This document shows positions 1-14,100 of a stretch of 64,000 bases of DNA, piece after piece (the first letter of the stretch is position 1; every line of letters begins with the position of its first letter). This DNA is from Sabellastarte sp. h YS-2021. Taxonomy: Eukaryota > Annelida > Polychaeta > Sabellida > Sabellidae. The stretch is taken from contig OZ024936.1 in assembly GCA_964017235.1 (NCBI GenBank), positions 30,588,040-30,652,039 of the forward strand, read 5' to 3'. The notes under the pieces were generated by a model, which saw only the letters and a program-made list of their open reading frames with translations, was not told the DNA's origin and did no database searches. A program made the position numbers and the translations under genes.

Positions 1-16
1 ATCAGTATTCTGTGTT

Positions 17-400
17 TAAGATTAAAATGTCAATTTTTGAAACATGGAACTGTCACAGTGAATAAGAGGCAACTTTTATGTAATTAAGGCTTTTTAAAAT
101 TCAATATCTATTGAATCATAATATAAATAGGCTTTACGTATTTTTAAAGAAGAACCCTACAAATTTGTGAACAAAAAGATAATTTTCTGGGTTGAAGCTT
201 AAAATGCCAAGTTTTGTAGCAGTGTCAGTAATAAAGATACAATATGGAAATCTGACATTTAATAAGTGAACACAATATACTGTTAGTAAGGCTTCATTAA
301 ATTTACTATCTTTTGAATCATCATTACACAATTTACTTTTTAAATATTTTTTAAGAAAAACCTTCTGAATGTGTGGATGAAAACAGTTCCTTTGTAAACA
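17..400. repeat. Diverged two-copy tandem repeat, period about 202 bp
   Basis: Two consecutive segments share the order taaggct, then atatct/tatctt with ttgaatcat, then a T-rich stretch, then aagaa(a)accyt with a gtg(t)g. The landmark ttgaatca lies at 111 and again at 313, which gives the period. Identity looks moderate, with several small indels, so the duplication is old. No coding potential is evident in either copy. Confidence 0.5.
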
Positions 401-419
401 AGAAAAATCAGTTACAAAA

Positions 420-3400
420 CAGTTTGAAAACATAAATAATTTTTGTTAAATAATCTAAGCCAAGGAAAAAGTTAACATGTAAGTACAGAAAATAGGAAAT
501 ATTTTGCTATTTCGGATATATCCCATTCTGGCTCTAGGCCTTGTTTTATCGATTCACTTAAAGTGAAATTCAATTTTAAAGTGAAAATCTGTACAGTGCT
601 GATCAAGTTCTTGTATAACAAAGACTAAAATATGCTAAACAAATATGAGGCTCCCTGAGGCTTTTGATGTTATTGTATACTTGATTAATAATCTATGAAT
701 ATCCTAGAGTGTCAAATTGTATTTTACTGTATTGGTGTGCAGTATAAGCTCAATACAGAGTCCAGTCTCCCTTTGTGGAAACTGCAATTAGAACTGTTAA
801 GATGTGAAGCGGAGTTTCCACTACTGCCAACTCTGATTGTGGTCTCCACTAGTGGAATTGTTGATTCCCTTGACTTTGATCCTAAACTGTGACATATACA
901 CATATTATTCTCTGTTTGTACCACAAATAAATAAGCGACAAAGTTGTCTCTGCACCTACTTTAAAACTATCGTACAAAACTGAAGAATAAATAACAAAAT
1001 ATTATTTCAAGTATAAATGTGTTTTATCAGGAACTTTTACGTTATTTTCATTTGTCATATGTAAACTGCATCTAAAGCTTTGAGATCATGAAATTATGTC
1101 TCATATGTTATGATCGCTAAATTTAAAAAAAAACTCTACAACACGTGACTGTCGATAGCAGATTTCAGCAATTTAATAGTGACAGTATTTAGCTTGTCTG
1201 GAGAATGCAAATGTGCAAGAAAAATTGGTTTGCAAATGTCAATCGATTTTCTATTACTGTCAGTGAATGAAGTTTATCAGAGATTTGTCTCAGTAAAATA
1301 CTTGTTTTCTACAGGTAGCTATTGGCCACTTGGAGGCAGATGTTTTCTGTAAACAGATTATTCAAATCTCATCTGGAAGCTAATTTGGATGACAGCCCTG
1401 GACTAAATCAGAAAAAACCCTGATACATTTGGATTAATGTAAGAAGTAAATGCAGCATCAATTGTAGTCTTTGATTTCATTGTTGGAAATTATCCAATAC
1501 AGCATTACAGCTTCATATTGCACCTAGTTTTGTAATACTTTTGCACCACATATCTGCATACCTATTGACAGATTTTTCAAAGTCAGGGTGATGAGAGTCC
1601 AATAACATCTGGATATGAATGTCTATGAAAATCTTTTGTAACATATTTTGTCTGCCTCATGTTCTTAAATTAAGAAGGCTAAAAGTGATAAATACCCACA
1701 CCTGCATGTTTTTCGGGGGTGGGGTAGGAACCTATGGATTGAATTCCTCAATAATCACGAGGGAATGGATATATCCTCTTTTAAATTGTTTACCAAATGA
1801 ATTATTAAAAGTAAACAACAATAAAATACATACCAGTGTGATATAATTATTATTTTTTATTATCACAAAGATGTAATAACAAGGTTGGCTTAATTTATAA
1901 TAACATTGAAAGCAGATACTATCTTGTTATGTTATGAGGGAAGTCTGGAAACCTAAACCTTCACCAAAGTCTCAGGTAAACACCTTCTGTCAGGCAGAAT
2001 CTAATTACCTGAACTAAGCTATTTATATCTTGCAACTATGATAGAAAACCAGGTAAATAGATCTGAAGGTAAATGCTACTACATTTTTGTACAATATTAC
2101 TGCCACTGTGGCACTGATTTTGTAAAAGGCTGCTTATTTTAATAAATGGGATAAATTACATTGTGTAATTGCTTTGGTTGCATTAGTAATTTCATTTTGT
2201 ATCTAAATGCTTTTGCTTAATGTAAAAGGGTGAGTTTGTAACTCTCTCCCTGGAACTTTAAAACGTTTCTGATTAGGGATACTGTTATTCACAAAAGTGA
2301 AATGGCTTTGAAGAACAGAATTAGCATAAGAAGAAATAATAGCCTGTCCACATCATTTAAGTAGACTTCGATGATATAATAGTCATAAAAATTTTAATAC
2401 CTGAAATAGTTCTCAACTGAAGAAAATAAATGCTTTGTTTTGGGAGAAAAAATTGCTACATTTTACTTCATTAGACGAAAAAGAAATAAACCCCACCCTA
2501 ATTGCCATTGTTCTAGAATAAATATTTGATATATAGTGGTGTCACAAAAAAACTCAGTGCACTTGTTTAAACCCCCGTCACACTACAGGTGGTATGTCCC
2601 ATGGTTATAGGCGTTGGCGAAACACCCCTGTCTTTCAACTACCATCTGAGGTGTGTATGAGACCCTATGACACAGTGGCAAAATGTCCATTACCTTGCGT
2701 GTTCTATGGAAGTTGAAAAAATGTTTAAAATTTCCGCCTCTGACCGTATCACTGTGAGTATGCTCAGACAAATGTGAGCATGGGTAGATGAATTTCTGAA
2801 GGTGTGGTTCACAGAGTTATAGAAGGTTGTGACTAGGTCATCTTTCAATGTAACAGGGCTGTTCACCAAGTAAAACCTCTAACCGCTGGACATAACGCCT
2901 GTAGAATGACTGACGCATGATAAGGAACCTTACTTCCAGTGTAATATTACTGTCTGAATGAGAATAAGCGACCCAGCAAAATTAGAAAATTTGAATGATG
3001 AAATAAACACTTTAGAATCTTATCACATGTCTGTGTGAATAACAGATTTCAGGACTGGCGTTATTGTGGTGTTTCAGGCTGTCTTAACATTAAGAAAACA
3101 GTTGGCAAATGACAAACAGCGTTATATTATTGTCAATGGAGTTAGCTCCCTTATGGTTTTGATCTTCACGCAGGTAATTATCAATTATTTGGTTGCAGAT
3201 GTTTTCAGTAAGCAGATTACTCACGCCTCATTTGAGAACAAATTAAATTACATGCCCTCGGGAAGTTGCAGAAAAAATATGAACTATTTTAGCAAGACAT
3301 TCATATAACAAATTCCACTTTTAAGTTCCACCAGACATAGATCTGCTTCTATTCCAATATACTAATGAAAAGTGTATCACTTTACAACTTGATATAATAA

Positions 3401-4630
3401 TGTACAAGGCAAGGGAAAGCTCTTGCACATTCCCCTTGCCCAATCATTGCTTTTAAAGGAGCACTGCACTTGTTTTGTCCCCTGTTATAGCATTTTTATT
3501 ACGTCTTGGCACGAAAGTCTTGGTCTTGCATAAGCCTTTATAGCATAATCTGTATGTGTGGAAAATATCAGTCCCCTCACAGTGTGCCAAGTCAGGCAGA
3601 AACAGGTGAGATGTTTAGGTTTATTCAGAAAATTAACCACTAAGGGTACAACTCTACTGACACTTATATATAAATGCCAATTTACTTACATATATGAAGT
3701 ATATTTTACAGTTAAAGTGGACAAATCATTGGAATCTTGTTACCTTAGTTTAAAAAAATAGCGTTGTTTACGTTAAGGTAGAAGACAATGTTATAAGGAA
3801 TATATTGACTTAATTCCACTAAACATGATGAAAATGGAAAATTGTATGGCACATAGCAAATATTCAAAAATTAAATATTTTATTTTGCTGAAAGTTTCAC
3901 ACAGACTCAGCAATAACTCCATTTGCAATACAAAAGCAATTCACTTCACAATATGGAAAATTCATTTACAATTGGTTAGATGTCGTTAATGCATTATAAA
4001 ATCCATACTTAATCCATGCTAAATTAAAATTGCAGTTTCAACATTGAAGTGATGTGTTTAAACCTGCTTTATCCACTAACACTTCTATTGACGTATTATT
4101 CTTTAGAGCACACCAGCAAACATGCATCCAGTTTCACCAAACCCATCGAATTCCAAGTAAGACATTATGAAACTGAACATTCCTAACTCTTATTTTGTGA
4201 ATACAAAGTCCAAGAAAAACTTAAGTGAAAAACCTTTCCATACTTAGATCTAAGACCACCTCATCAGAGTATTGTTGTAGAATACAGCCCTGGGTATAAT
4301 TTAAGCACGTTGTTAGGAGGTGAATACTTTCTGACAAGAGGATTGTAATTACCTGAACTAAGCCATTTATATCATGTATGTGCGACAGCCACACAGGTGA
4401 ATTTATCTGGATACAACTACTCAGTTAATAGTGTGCTATAACTATTATGTTGTTGATTAATGTGACGATTTGGGGCACATAATGGAGTGCTTGGGTGTTA
4501 CATGGTTAATGACATCACCATTTACACATGTCCTTTTAAATAATCTTGGTCGATGTATGCGTAAGTATTCTAATAGCAACTTTCTATAAAATTATTGATG
4601 ATTATTGTCTTCACTATATCATGGCAGGTA
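420..4630. other. Upstream intergenic or 5' region, no gene recognised
   Basis: This AT-rich stretch holds only short random-looking ORFs without a recognisable domain. It may contain the promoter and non-coding first exon of the transporter gene that begins at 5135, but I could not place them. Two segments near 1320 and 3195 share a diverged motif (gcagatgttttc..taa.cagatta) and may be copies of one unnamed repeat. Confidence 0.5.
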
Positions 4631-4645
4631 GTTTATCAAGATGAG

Positions 4646-4885
4646 AGGGGACCACGGTGGCAGAGTGGTAACACTCTCACCTCCCACCTCTGAGGCCGGG
4701 GTTCAGTTCCTGGCACGGCCTCAAGTGGGAAAGCTGGTAGTTGCTTGCCGTTGGTCGGCAGTTTACAGTACAGAACCCTAACGAACTGTATGTACTGATT
4801 TCCTCTGCCCTTCCAACTACCCGTCGTGATATGACCTGTAAAGTGTTGAAAGCGACGTAAAACCCCAAATAAATAAATAAATAAA
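4646..4885 (+). mobile_element. SINE-A, full-length tRNA-headed SINE with target-site duplication
   Basis: The element has a tRNA-like head with box-A-like ggcagagtggtaac and box-B-like gggttcagttcc, a body (gggaaagctggtagttgc), and the conserved tail gttgaaagcgacgtaaaac ending in AAAT repeats. A perfect 14-bp direct repeat, tttatcaagatgag, lies at 4632-4645 and 4886-4899, so this is a clean retrotransposition event. It lies about 250 bp upstream of the transporter start codon. The labels SINE-A, -B and -C are mine; they mark three head types in this window. Confidence 0.88.
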
Positions 4886-5134
4886 TTTATCAAGATGAGC
4901 ACCACTTTGAGCACCACAGCCACAAGCAACTGTACAACTTTCATTCCGATGCTTTTCTGTTTGACCTTTCTTGTAAGATTTTATTACAGATTAATTTAAT
5001 CCTTTCACTTTTTTGTTTTGTCTGTTTTAGATGCAACACCTTGTTGTGAATATCCATTTGATCATAATGAAAAAAATACAACACAATATGAGATCTTGAA
5101 AGATTGATCCATATCACTGATAATTCACAAAAAG

Positions 5135-8100
5135 ATGTCCAGTCCAACGCCAACCATCACCATCTATCCTGGTAAGAAATTAAATTGTGGTAACAGTTCA
5201 AGTAAATTTCCTGAGCTTCATCACTTTTGTATATCTATAGATCTGTATATGCTAGACTATGAGAGAAAAAAACTTGAAACACAATGATCATAAGAAATTG
5301 TGATTATGCATAAAATAGGACAATAAGTTATACTAATAGAACCATGTCTTGCACAAAATTGATAAAGATCCTCTAATGTCCTGGAATTCAAAAAGGAACA
5401 GTTCAAAACCAGACGGAGGTTATAACCCAGTAGGCGTCCGCCATGGATGGATGATCATGGTGTTACGCATATCTGAACAGATATGTCTTGAGTTTGCTCC
5501 TGAAACCGGTGTAGTGTTGTGACAGCCTGTTCCATTCAACTGTTGCAGCCTTGTTAAATTCACACCTGTCAATCGCCTTTTTGGGACGGACTGTGGAAAC
5601 AAAGAATCTATTTCCATAAATGAAACTGTTAGACTTGATAAAAGATAACAAATAGGAAGGTTGGGACAAATTATGGCCTTTGTTTTGAAAGAGAATATAT
5701 ATAAGGGGAAGCCAGTGGAGTTTTCTAGAAATGGTGTGACACAACTCATTCTCTCCAGTCTGTAAACGATATGACGGAGAGTTTTTTAACTGTCCAAAAT
5801 TTATTAGAAACACTGGCTTTGTGGACTCCATATATATAGGGAATTACAGCAGTCTAGTCTAATACTGACTATAGCATTGGCCACCAAAACTGTAGTATCA
5901 TTACTTAAGAATTTATGGATTAGTCCCAAATCCTCGAGATGATACTAACAGGCACGACAGACATTGGCTATACGATTATCAGATGAGTTTTCTGAGCCAA
6001 AGGTGATTTTCACTTCCTCTGCTGGAGTAATAGAGCTTTGAAGGAATGCCAGAGGAAATTCGGGATTATGCTCAGATTGTTTTTCTTATTCTGTGTCCAA
6101 CTATTGAAAAAGTCACATAATGATTAGTATGATCATAAACTTAATACTAATTTACAGAGTTCTACATTACTACAAATACTAAGTAAAATCATACTGGTTA
6201 TAACTTGGATACACGATTATTAAACTGAGATGTCTTTCTAAAACTCAGCAAGTAATATTGTTAGTTTTAGTGGTGAAGTAGGCTGAAAAATGTTTCCACC
6301 ACATATCTTAGAGAATGCATATCTTACAAAATAAAAAAAACTCCCGAATTACTTGTAGCATATCATGTTACACCCAGTCAGCACAGCACAAAACTGACAG
6401 TTTTATGTGTAATCAACAAAATATGTCACATTTATTTTGTAATATGTATTTTTATCAGAAAATAGCTCTACAGGAAATGGCACCATATCTCGGATGTCAA
6501 CCATGATTCATGGCGCCACAAACTTATCTGCTGGAGCCAAACCAAAGTCAAGATGGAAGATTGAGTTCATCACCAGTAAAGCATTGTTTGGACTGGTTTT
6601 GTCTCTTATTGGTATGCATTAGGGAGGTCTGACTCATATACTCACACAATTTAACACAACTGATAAAACTTGATGCAATAAAAAGTCATAGATCAGTACG
6701 TACCTGTTTTGGCATGACATCCCATGATGTCATCGATTGTTTTGATAGTGCCATGTCTATTGTAGCAAGTGATATTCATTGCTTTCTTTCTCAATACGGT
6801 CTAAATTTCCAAAAGTCCTGTTTATTTTTCGAAAACTGACTTGCAGTCTATTATAGGCAATACATTACTATTGTAAAATCTGTCAAATTTGCAAATTTCA
6901 AACCATTGTGATGACCCTTATTGATGCACAATAGAGACCTGTGTAAGTGCCTTTTATATGGCATAGTTCCCTTTACTCAGAAGCATTAAGTTATTCCTTA
7001 AATATGTCACATACATCCGGATGTCTTTTTTTAAAACATATACTAATAACACCTTAGTGATATGGTTAAAGGTCTCTTCATTGATGGAAGTTATTTCAGC
7101 TTGATATTCTTTGATGAATGTCATTTCATTACTTCATGATTTTTTTTGAAGTATTACTTCATGAAAGTTTAAAATGAGTTTTGTCTATTACAAAATTAAT
7201 TTATTCTAGTACTAACGTCCATATTGGCTAAGTGATCACTTTTCTATAGTCTCCTTATGAAAAATAACAGTTAAATTGTAACAAAAAGTAATAGAAAATT
7301 ATAGATGTAATACATAGATTTACAATACATTACTATTATAATTGATTTTTTAGCCTGTTACTATTTGTTTGATATCAGACTTGACTCTAAAGGCTTTCTA
7401 TGTCTTCTATTACAGGTCTGTTTAGAAAACCCACATTTCATCACGTAATTTTATTTGCTGGAAACGTTTAAATAGTAATTTGATAACAAAATCAAAAAAG
7501 TAAAAAGACAATTCAACATTTCTAAGTTGCATGCATGAGATGAACTATTATATCAGAGAAAATATTATCTGAAAAAACTATGTTCTGTAAATAGTTTTCC
7601 ATTCTGTGAATGTATCAATCACAATATTTTAATTTTTTTCTTGACAGGTTCTGTGTTCTGGGTAGGAACCACAATCACGTCAAAGCTGACTTACACTCCA
7701 ACTCACTTTTATGCTCCATTTTTTGTTGTGTACTTTTCTACGAGTTGGATTGTTATGTATTACCCTGTACATATATGTGTGGAGATTATAAGGAAAAGAA
7801 AGCTGTTTTCACTGAAAGAGACATTCCGGTAGGTTATGTTTCTATTATCACTATGTACATAGTTTTTATGAATAGCTGAACACAAAAGCAGTTAGAACTC
7901 TGTATAAAGATAATTAAATGCAATTGGTAATGGTCGAATTACTGAGTAGATTAAAATCAAGGGTCACACACTATTATATTTAACAATAATAAATATAATC
8001 CTTACAGAAATTAATTTCTTTGCCCTGAATAGAAAGTAAGGGCCATGGTGGGGCGATGGTAAAACTCCTCTTCTAACTCTGGGATCAGCGTTTGTATTGG

Positions 8101-11100
8101 AGTAGATTAGATAAGATTGGACCCCCGGCCGATCTTAGGTGGGAAAACTAGTAGTTGCTTGCCTTTGGTCTGCAGTTAATAGTACAGAACCTTGACCAAT
8201 TGTATGTACTGTTTTTTTATCTCTACCCTTCTTACTACCCGTCACAATATAACTGATACAAAAGTACCAGGCAGGGTGCGAAAGACAAGATAAACAAATA
8301 AACTAAACATAAGGTATGATTATGAGACTATGTAATGGTATTTAATTGCAATAAATACTTAAGCTAGCCCTTTTGAAACAGTCTTAAGTGGTCCTCTAAT
8401 TTGATGTTTGAAAAATAAATCACCTCTGTCTTTACTTTTTGCTGGTTGCTCGGGTAACCAACATCACCACTGACGACCCTTCCACAACACCAATTCCTGT
8501 TGCCTCAAGTTTGCATTTTTCTTTCCCTGCCTTTTCCACCATACATTTTGAGTCTGGTATTCACCCATGTCTCAACAGGGTCAACTATGCCTTTTGGGCT
8601 ATACAAGGACATATTCGTAGGGTAACACATTCTTACAAACATGTTAGCCCATGGGTGTCCCTTTTGTTGATCCTCTCAGGGGATGTCAGTATTAATCCTG
8701 GCCCTAACACTAGCCTTTTAACCGAGAGTCTGATAAACATCAGATCCATCAGAAACAAGTCTGTTGCTCTTGCAGACTTCATTAATAGGAACAAGTCTGA
8801 TATTATTGCAGTCACTGAGACCTGGCTTTGACCAGATGACACAGATAGCTTTATAGCAAGTGTCACTCCTCCGGGTTACAAATGTACTCATGTTTCACGC
8901 CCGGAGGGGAGAGGTGGTGGTGTCGGGTTCTTCATCCGTGATGACATTGATTTTAAGGTCCTACCTCAACCGTGTTTCAATATTTTTGAGTCCATATCTG
9001 TTCACCTATCCACGGGCAATGCCCAGGACATTGTTTTTCATACTGTGTATAGGCCCCCCAATGTTTCCAAAGCCAATTTCATTGAGGATTTCAGTTCCTT
9101 CGTCGAAGGTGCTGCTTTATCATGTTGTGAAAATATAATATTCGGTGATTTAAATCTACACCTGGATAAACAGGATGGTTGGTCGCAGAAATTCAATGAC
9201 TCCCTCTGTCAATACAATTTCACCCAAATTATTGATTCCCCAACGCACATTCATGGCAATATATTAGATGTCGTATGTGTGAGGGACACCTTCTCAAAGG
9301 CGGTTTGTGCCATGGTTACAGCTGGGCTGTCTGACCATCTTGCCATCACTTTCTCGGTCAATATACCTATCAAGTCTCCTTGCAAATTTAGGCAAGTTAA
9401 TACTCGGAAAATTCACAAGATAAACATCACTGACATCAGAGAGGACATCCTGAATTCTGATCTAATCAAACATCCTCACACAACAGCCAGTTTGCTCAGT
9501 CACCAATATTTCAACACCTTGCGTAACATTCTAGACAAGCATGCCCCAATCAAGAGAAAAATGGCTCCATCGCACCCTGACAAAGGCTTTATGAATTCAG
9601 ACAACCTCTCAGCAAAGCATCTGAAGCGTAAGTGAGCGAGTATGGCGCAGTAACAATTCTGCAGTTAACCGGAGTAGATATCGAGCTGCTGTCAATCACT
9701 ACAATTTCCTACAGGAACAGTCAAGACGCAGGCACTATTCTACAGCTATTGCTGCAAATAATGGGAACCCCAAGGCTCTGTGGAACAGTTTCAAGAAAAT
9801 CTTGCACAAATCCTCAACTATCATCCTACCTGATCATATTAGTCCTATCGACTTAGCTAACACTTTTGGTCATTTTTTTAGTGACAAAATTGCGAAAATT
9901 AGAGTTGCACTAAAGCCATCAGTGCCTGTTTCCCTCACAAGACCGAATAGTAACAGCACCGCCCTGTCCTCTTTTGAGCCTGTATCTGAGGGCGACATCC
10001 TCAAAATCCTAAAATCATCCACCACCAAATCATGCGACCTGGACCCAATACCAACCGCACTAGTCAAAGAGTGTGTGGACATTTTGGTCACTCCAATAAC
10101 CAATATTATAAACTACTCACTCAGAGAAGGGAGCTTCCCAAACTGTTTCAAAACCGCATATGTCACCCCCCTTATCAAGAAACCTAATTTAGACAGAAAT
10201 CTCCTCAAAAATTACAGACCGGTATCCAACCTCAGTTTTATATCCAAACTGATTGAAAAAGTAGCGGCTAAACAGTTAAATAATTATATTGATAGTGAGG
10301 GGCTCTCCAATGTCAACCAATCCGCCTACAGGAGACTCCATTCCACAGTATCAGCACTCCTGAAAATCCAGAATGACATTGCTGCTTTGATAGACTCTGG
10401 TAAGGCTGTTGCACTCACATTGCTGGACCTCTCAGCAGCATTCGACACTATCGACCATGACATTCTTTTTAATTCCCTCAGGGATTGGTTTGGGGTTGAT
10501 GGCACTGTGTTGAGGTGGATCAAATCCTATCTTTCAAACCGCAAACAGAAGGTTAAACTAGGTAATAGCTTTTCAGATGTTTTCTCACTCCCATATGGTG
10601 TGCCCCAGGGCTCTGTCCTGGGCCCCCTTCTTTTTACCCTCTATACTACCCCTCTCAGTAATATCATTTCCAATTTCAATGTCACCCACCATCTATATGC
10701 TGATGACACCCAAATATATCTAGCACTGGACCATAGGAACTTTGATTCCAGTTTTGTTGAGCTTACTGAGTGTCTCACATATGTCCAAAACTGGTTGGCT
10801 GGTGTGAAACTTAAACTCAACCCCGAGAAAACTGAATTTATTATCATTGGTGATAGACAAGCCAGAGAGTCCCTCATCAACAAATTCCCTACTCAACTCT
10901 ATCTCCCCTACCGATACAGTCAAGAACCTAGGTGTTACTTTTGACTCCGGAAACACCTTTACTAGCCACATAACCAATATGTGTCGTGCCTGTTACTACC
11001 ACCTTAAGAACCTAAGACGCATCTGTAAATTCTTCGGTGTGGATACTGCAGCCTTGCTTGCAAACTCAATGATCAGCAGTCGACTTGACTACTGCAATTC

Positions 11101-14100
11101 CCTACTTTATGGCGTAAATAAATACAATGTAGCTAAACTCCAAAAGATTCAAAATGCCCTTTGTAGAATTGTTTTTAGACTTGATAGAACTAGCCATGTC
11201 ACTCCCTTTCTTCAAAAACTACACTGGCTCCCTATCACATACCACATCTTGTGTAAGTACAATCTAATTACTTTCAAGGCTATCAAATTCTCTCAACCCA
11301 TATACCTATCATCCTTGATCAAAACCAGTTGTTTAACGTGTGGAAATCGTCTTTCTCTTTCCTCAGTCTCTCACAAAAAGGCCATTGGTAGGCGAGGTTT
11401 TGCAATGGCTTCCCCCACAGAATGGAACAGACTCCCACAATCAGTACGATCACAACAAACAATAACAGGTTTCCGTAGCCAGCTAAAGACCTATTTGTTT
11501 AGACTAGCATATCCTCCACCATAGTACATCTCCCTGGCGGGCGCTAATTTTGGATCTCAACCTGATACGTCCCTGGACTTTCCCTTTTTGACCTCAAGCA
11601 CATTAGAGGATGTTACATCAATTTTGCGCTATATAAATGTTTCTATTCTATTCTATTATGGTTACAAAAATGTTCGAAGGTAATCTTCTAAAACCATTGT
11701 ATTCGATAATGCTGGATGTAACATGGTTGTATATGCATTGCAAGTATGCTTCTCTGATGGAAATATAATAAAATGTCAAGGTTTTTACACAAGGCATTTT
11801 TCCACAAGGCTTTTCACTGGGGCTCGTTTGATCCTTATCCAGTATGGATGAATAAAACCCTTAAAAAACCCTTGCCTTTAAAGACAAAATCAATGCAGTT
11901 ATTTTTACTTAACTTTATCATCGATCAAGTATTTTGTAGCAAATTGCATAACAGTCTAAACATAAAGGTATACTTATTATAAAATGATGTATCCTGTAAT
12001 TTTGACGAAGCAACAAACCCAGTGCTTAGATATATTAATAGGCATAAATAAAAATAGTCAAAGCAATTGGTCCTATGATTTTTGCTGTCAGAATTAATTT
12101 TGAATTGCTATTGTGATCATTTATTTTGTAGGGAGGACTGCAATATATTTAGCCTAGAAACTTTGGGCATAAGACCACACATTGTTGTGGGCAAACTTGC
12201 TGCTTTTTGTGTGCTTTGGACACTGACTAGCTACATATACATGCGTGCCCTCAGCTTTAAAGGTGCCCTGGATGCCACAGCTTTATTTGCTTCCAATTCC
12301 TGCTTTGTGTACCTCATGTCTTGGATACTCCTTCAGAAACGATTCATTGCTGTGAGGGTAAGTATATCGGAGTGTTTTTAACTGAACGCAGCAAAATGAA
12401 GTCTAACCCGCTAAAACAAAACCATGACAATCACGTAACATAAGAATTTCAACATCAATTTTAGCTTTATTTTATTTTTGAGGACAAAGTCAAAGTTTGT
12501 GTTTTATGTCCTGTTAAACAGCCAGGGTCATATTCTGGCAGGCCTGCAGCATTGTCACTTGTTGGAGGCGAACCCCTACTTAGTGGTGGCAGCCAGTGCT
12601 TAGATGTCAAATTTGCTAGCACAGTCGACTCCGGAGGATCTTTGAGATAAAATGCCTCTTTCTTCATATTGGGCAGCCCACAAAAGGCAACACAAAGTAG
12701 AGACTTTGCAAAACAGAACACGTTATTTGCATTGTCTGTACTAAGATTAAACATATATAAACCCTCATAAGCAGTCAAAAACCTTGGACTTTTATTCTTA
12801 GGTTCATTACATTATGAACTAATCAACTGGATGACAGTCACAGGCCTCATTAGGTAGACACTATACAATAACAGATAAATAATCAGACAGATTGTCAGGT
12901 TTTAAACTCAGATGTTATTGTCAAGGAAGTAATAGGTTGACACAAACCAAACATGATGTATTGGGTTGCAATAGAATTACAAACCCGAACCTCATATGCG
13001 TTATGTTTTTATTAAAAATAATTATAATACTGTCATATCTGTACATCTGAGCTAATTATGGTTTCATAGTAATTCATTTAACGCTTTTTCAGCTTAAGTG
13101 CTAGCTTAACCCCTGGTCACAGCACAAGCAGTACTGCATACATCCATTGGTATTTAGCATACCACCTTATTAATATAGTAACTGCCAGATTTCTATCAGT
13201 AAAGTTTACACAATGTTGCATTCCCTGCTTTTCGTGGCCAACCACAGAAGGTTTAAACTGTCTAACACGTCTACCACAGATGGTATCAAGTTCTGTAGGT
13301 TAACTGCAGGGTATTCCAAAATGTGTGCTCTTCATGTATCTTTCATCCCAAATCTGTGTCATTCTCTCTTTTTCTGTGCCTAAGTAGAGTTCAATGTTTA
13401 CTGTTATGTTATCTATTCTACATCTTTTCCGTGACAAACTTTGGTCAGTGTCCTCCCTAATTCTGATTCTCTTCTGTAGCAAAATTGCAGATAGTGATAC
13501 TGTTTCAAAGGAAGTGCACGCTTTCCACCTCTGAGATCAGCGGTTTCAACCTCAAACCTCATGTGGGAAAGTTGGTAGTTGCTTACCGATGGCCAGCAGT
13601 TACAGTTTACAGTATAGCCCCTTGACCAGACCCTTGACCAACTGTATGTACTGTATGTCCTCTGTCCACAAAACTACCCATCGTGGTATGACCTGTATAG
13701 TGTTGAAAGTAACGTAAAAACCCAAATAAACAAAGGACCTGTAGCATTCTCCCACTGTTTCACACTACCATATATAACCACCAGGAATACTCCCTGTAGT
13801 GTGACATGGGGCATTATGTCTGTCAAATTGCTAGATGATATATCCTGATCAATAAATTTGCAATAAACTTTGGTAGGATTATGCTTGTGGCCTTGTAACT
13901 TCTCATTACAACTGCCGAAATGGATATAAATGTTACGTTTTTCAGTCTTTTTGTGGCAGCATCATACATAAATCATCAGCATCATTTGTAAATATGAAGG
14001 TGTTAAAATTGCATCACACAAAAACAGTCCCAATGATAGGAGAAAACAAACTCTTCTACTTCACTTAATACATTGTTGACATGGCCTTCACATTCTGTGT

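Noticed and set aside
695..924. Overlapping short ORFs on both strands
   Set aside because: Both are about 65 codons, mirror each other, lack motifs and have no splice or promoter context; they look like chance frames.
2583..2771. Minus-strand 62-codon ORF with His-rich N-terminus
   Set aside because: No homologous motif and no supporting signals; the length is expected by chance.
4646..4720. A and B box promoter elements in SINE heads read as tRNA genes
   Set aside because: The same heads recur many times with a shared tail and target-site duplications, so they are SINEs.
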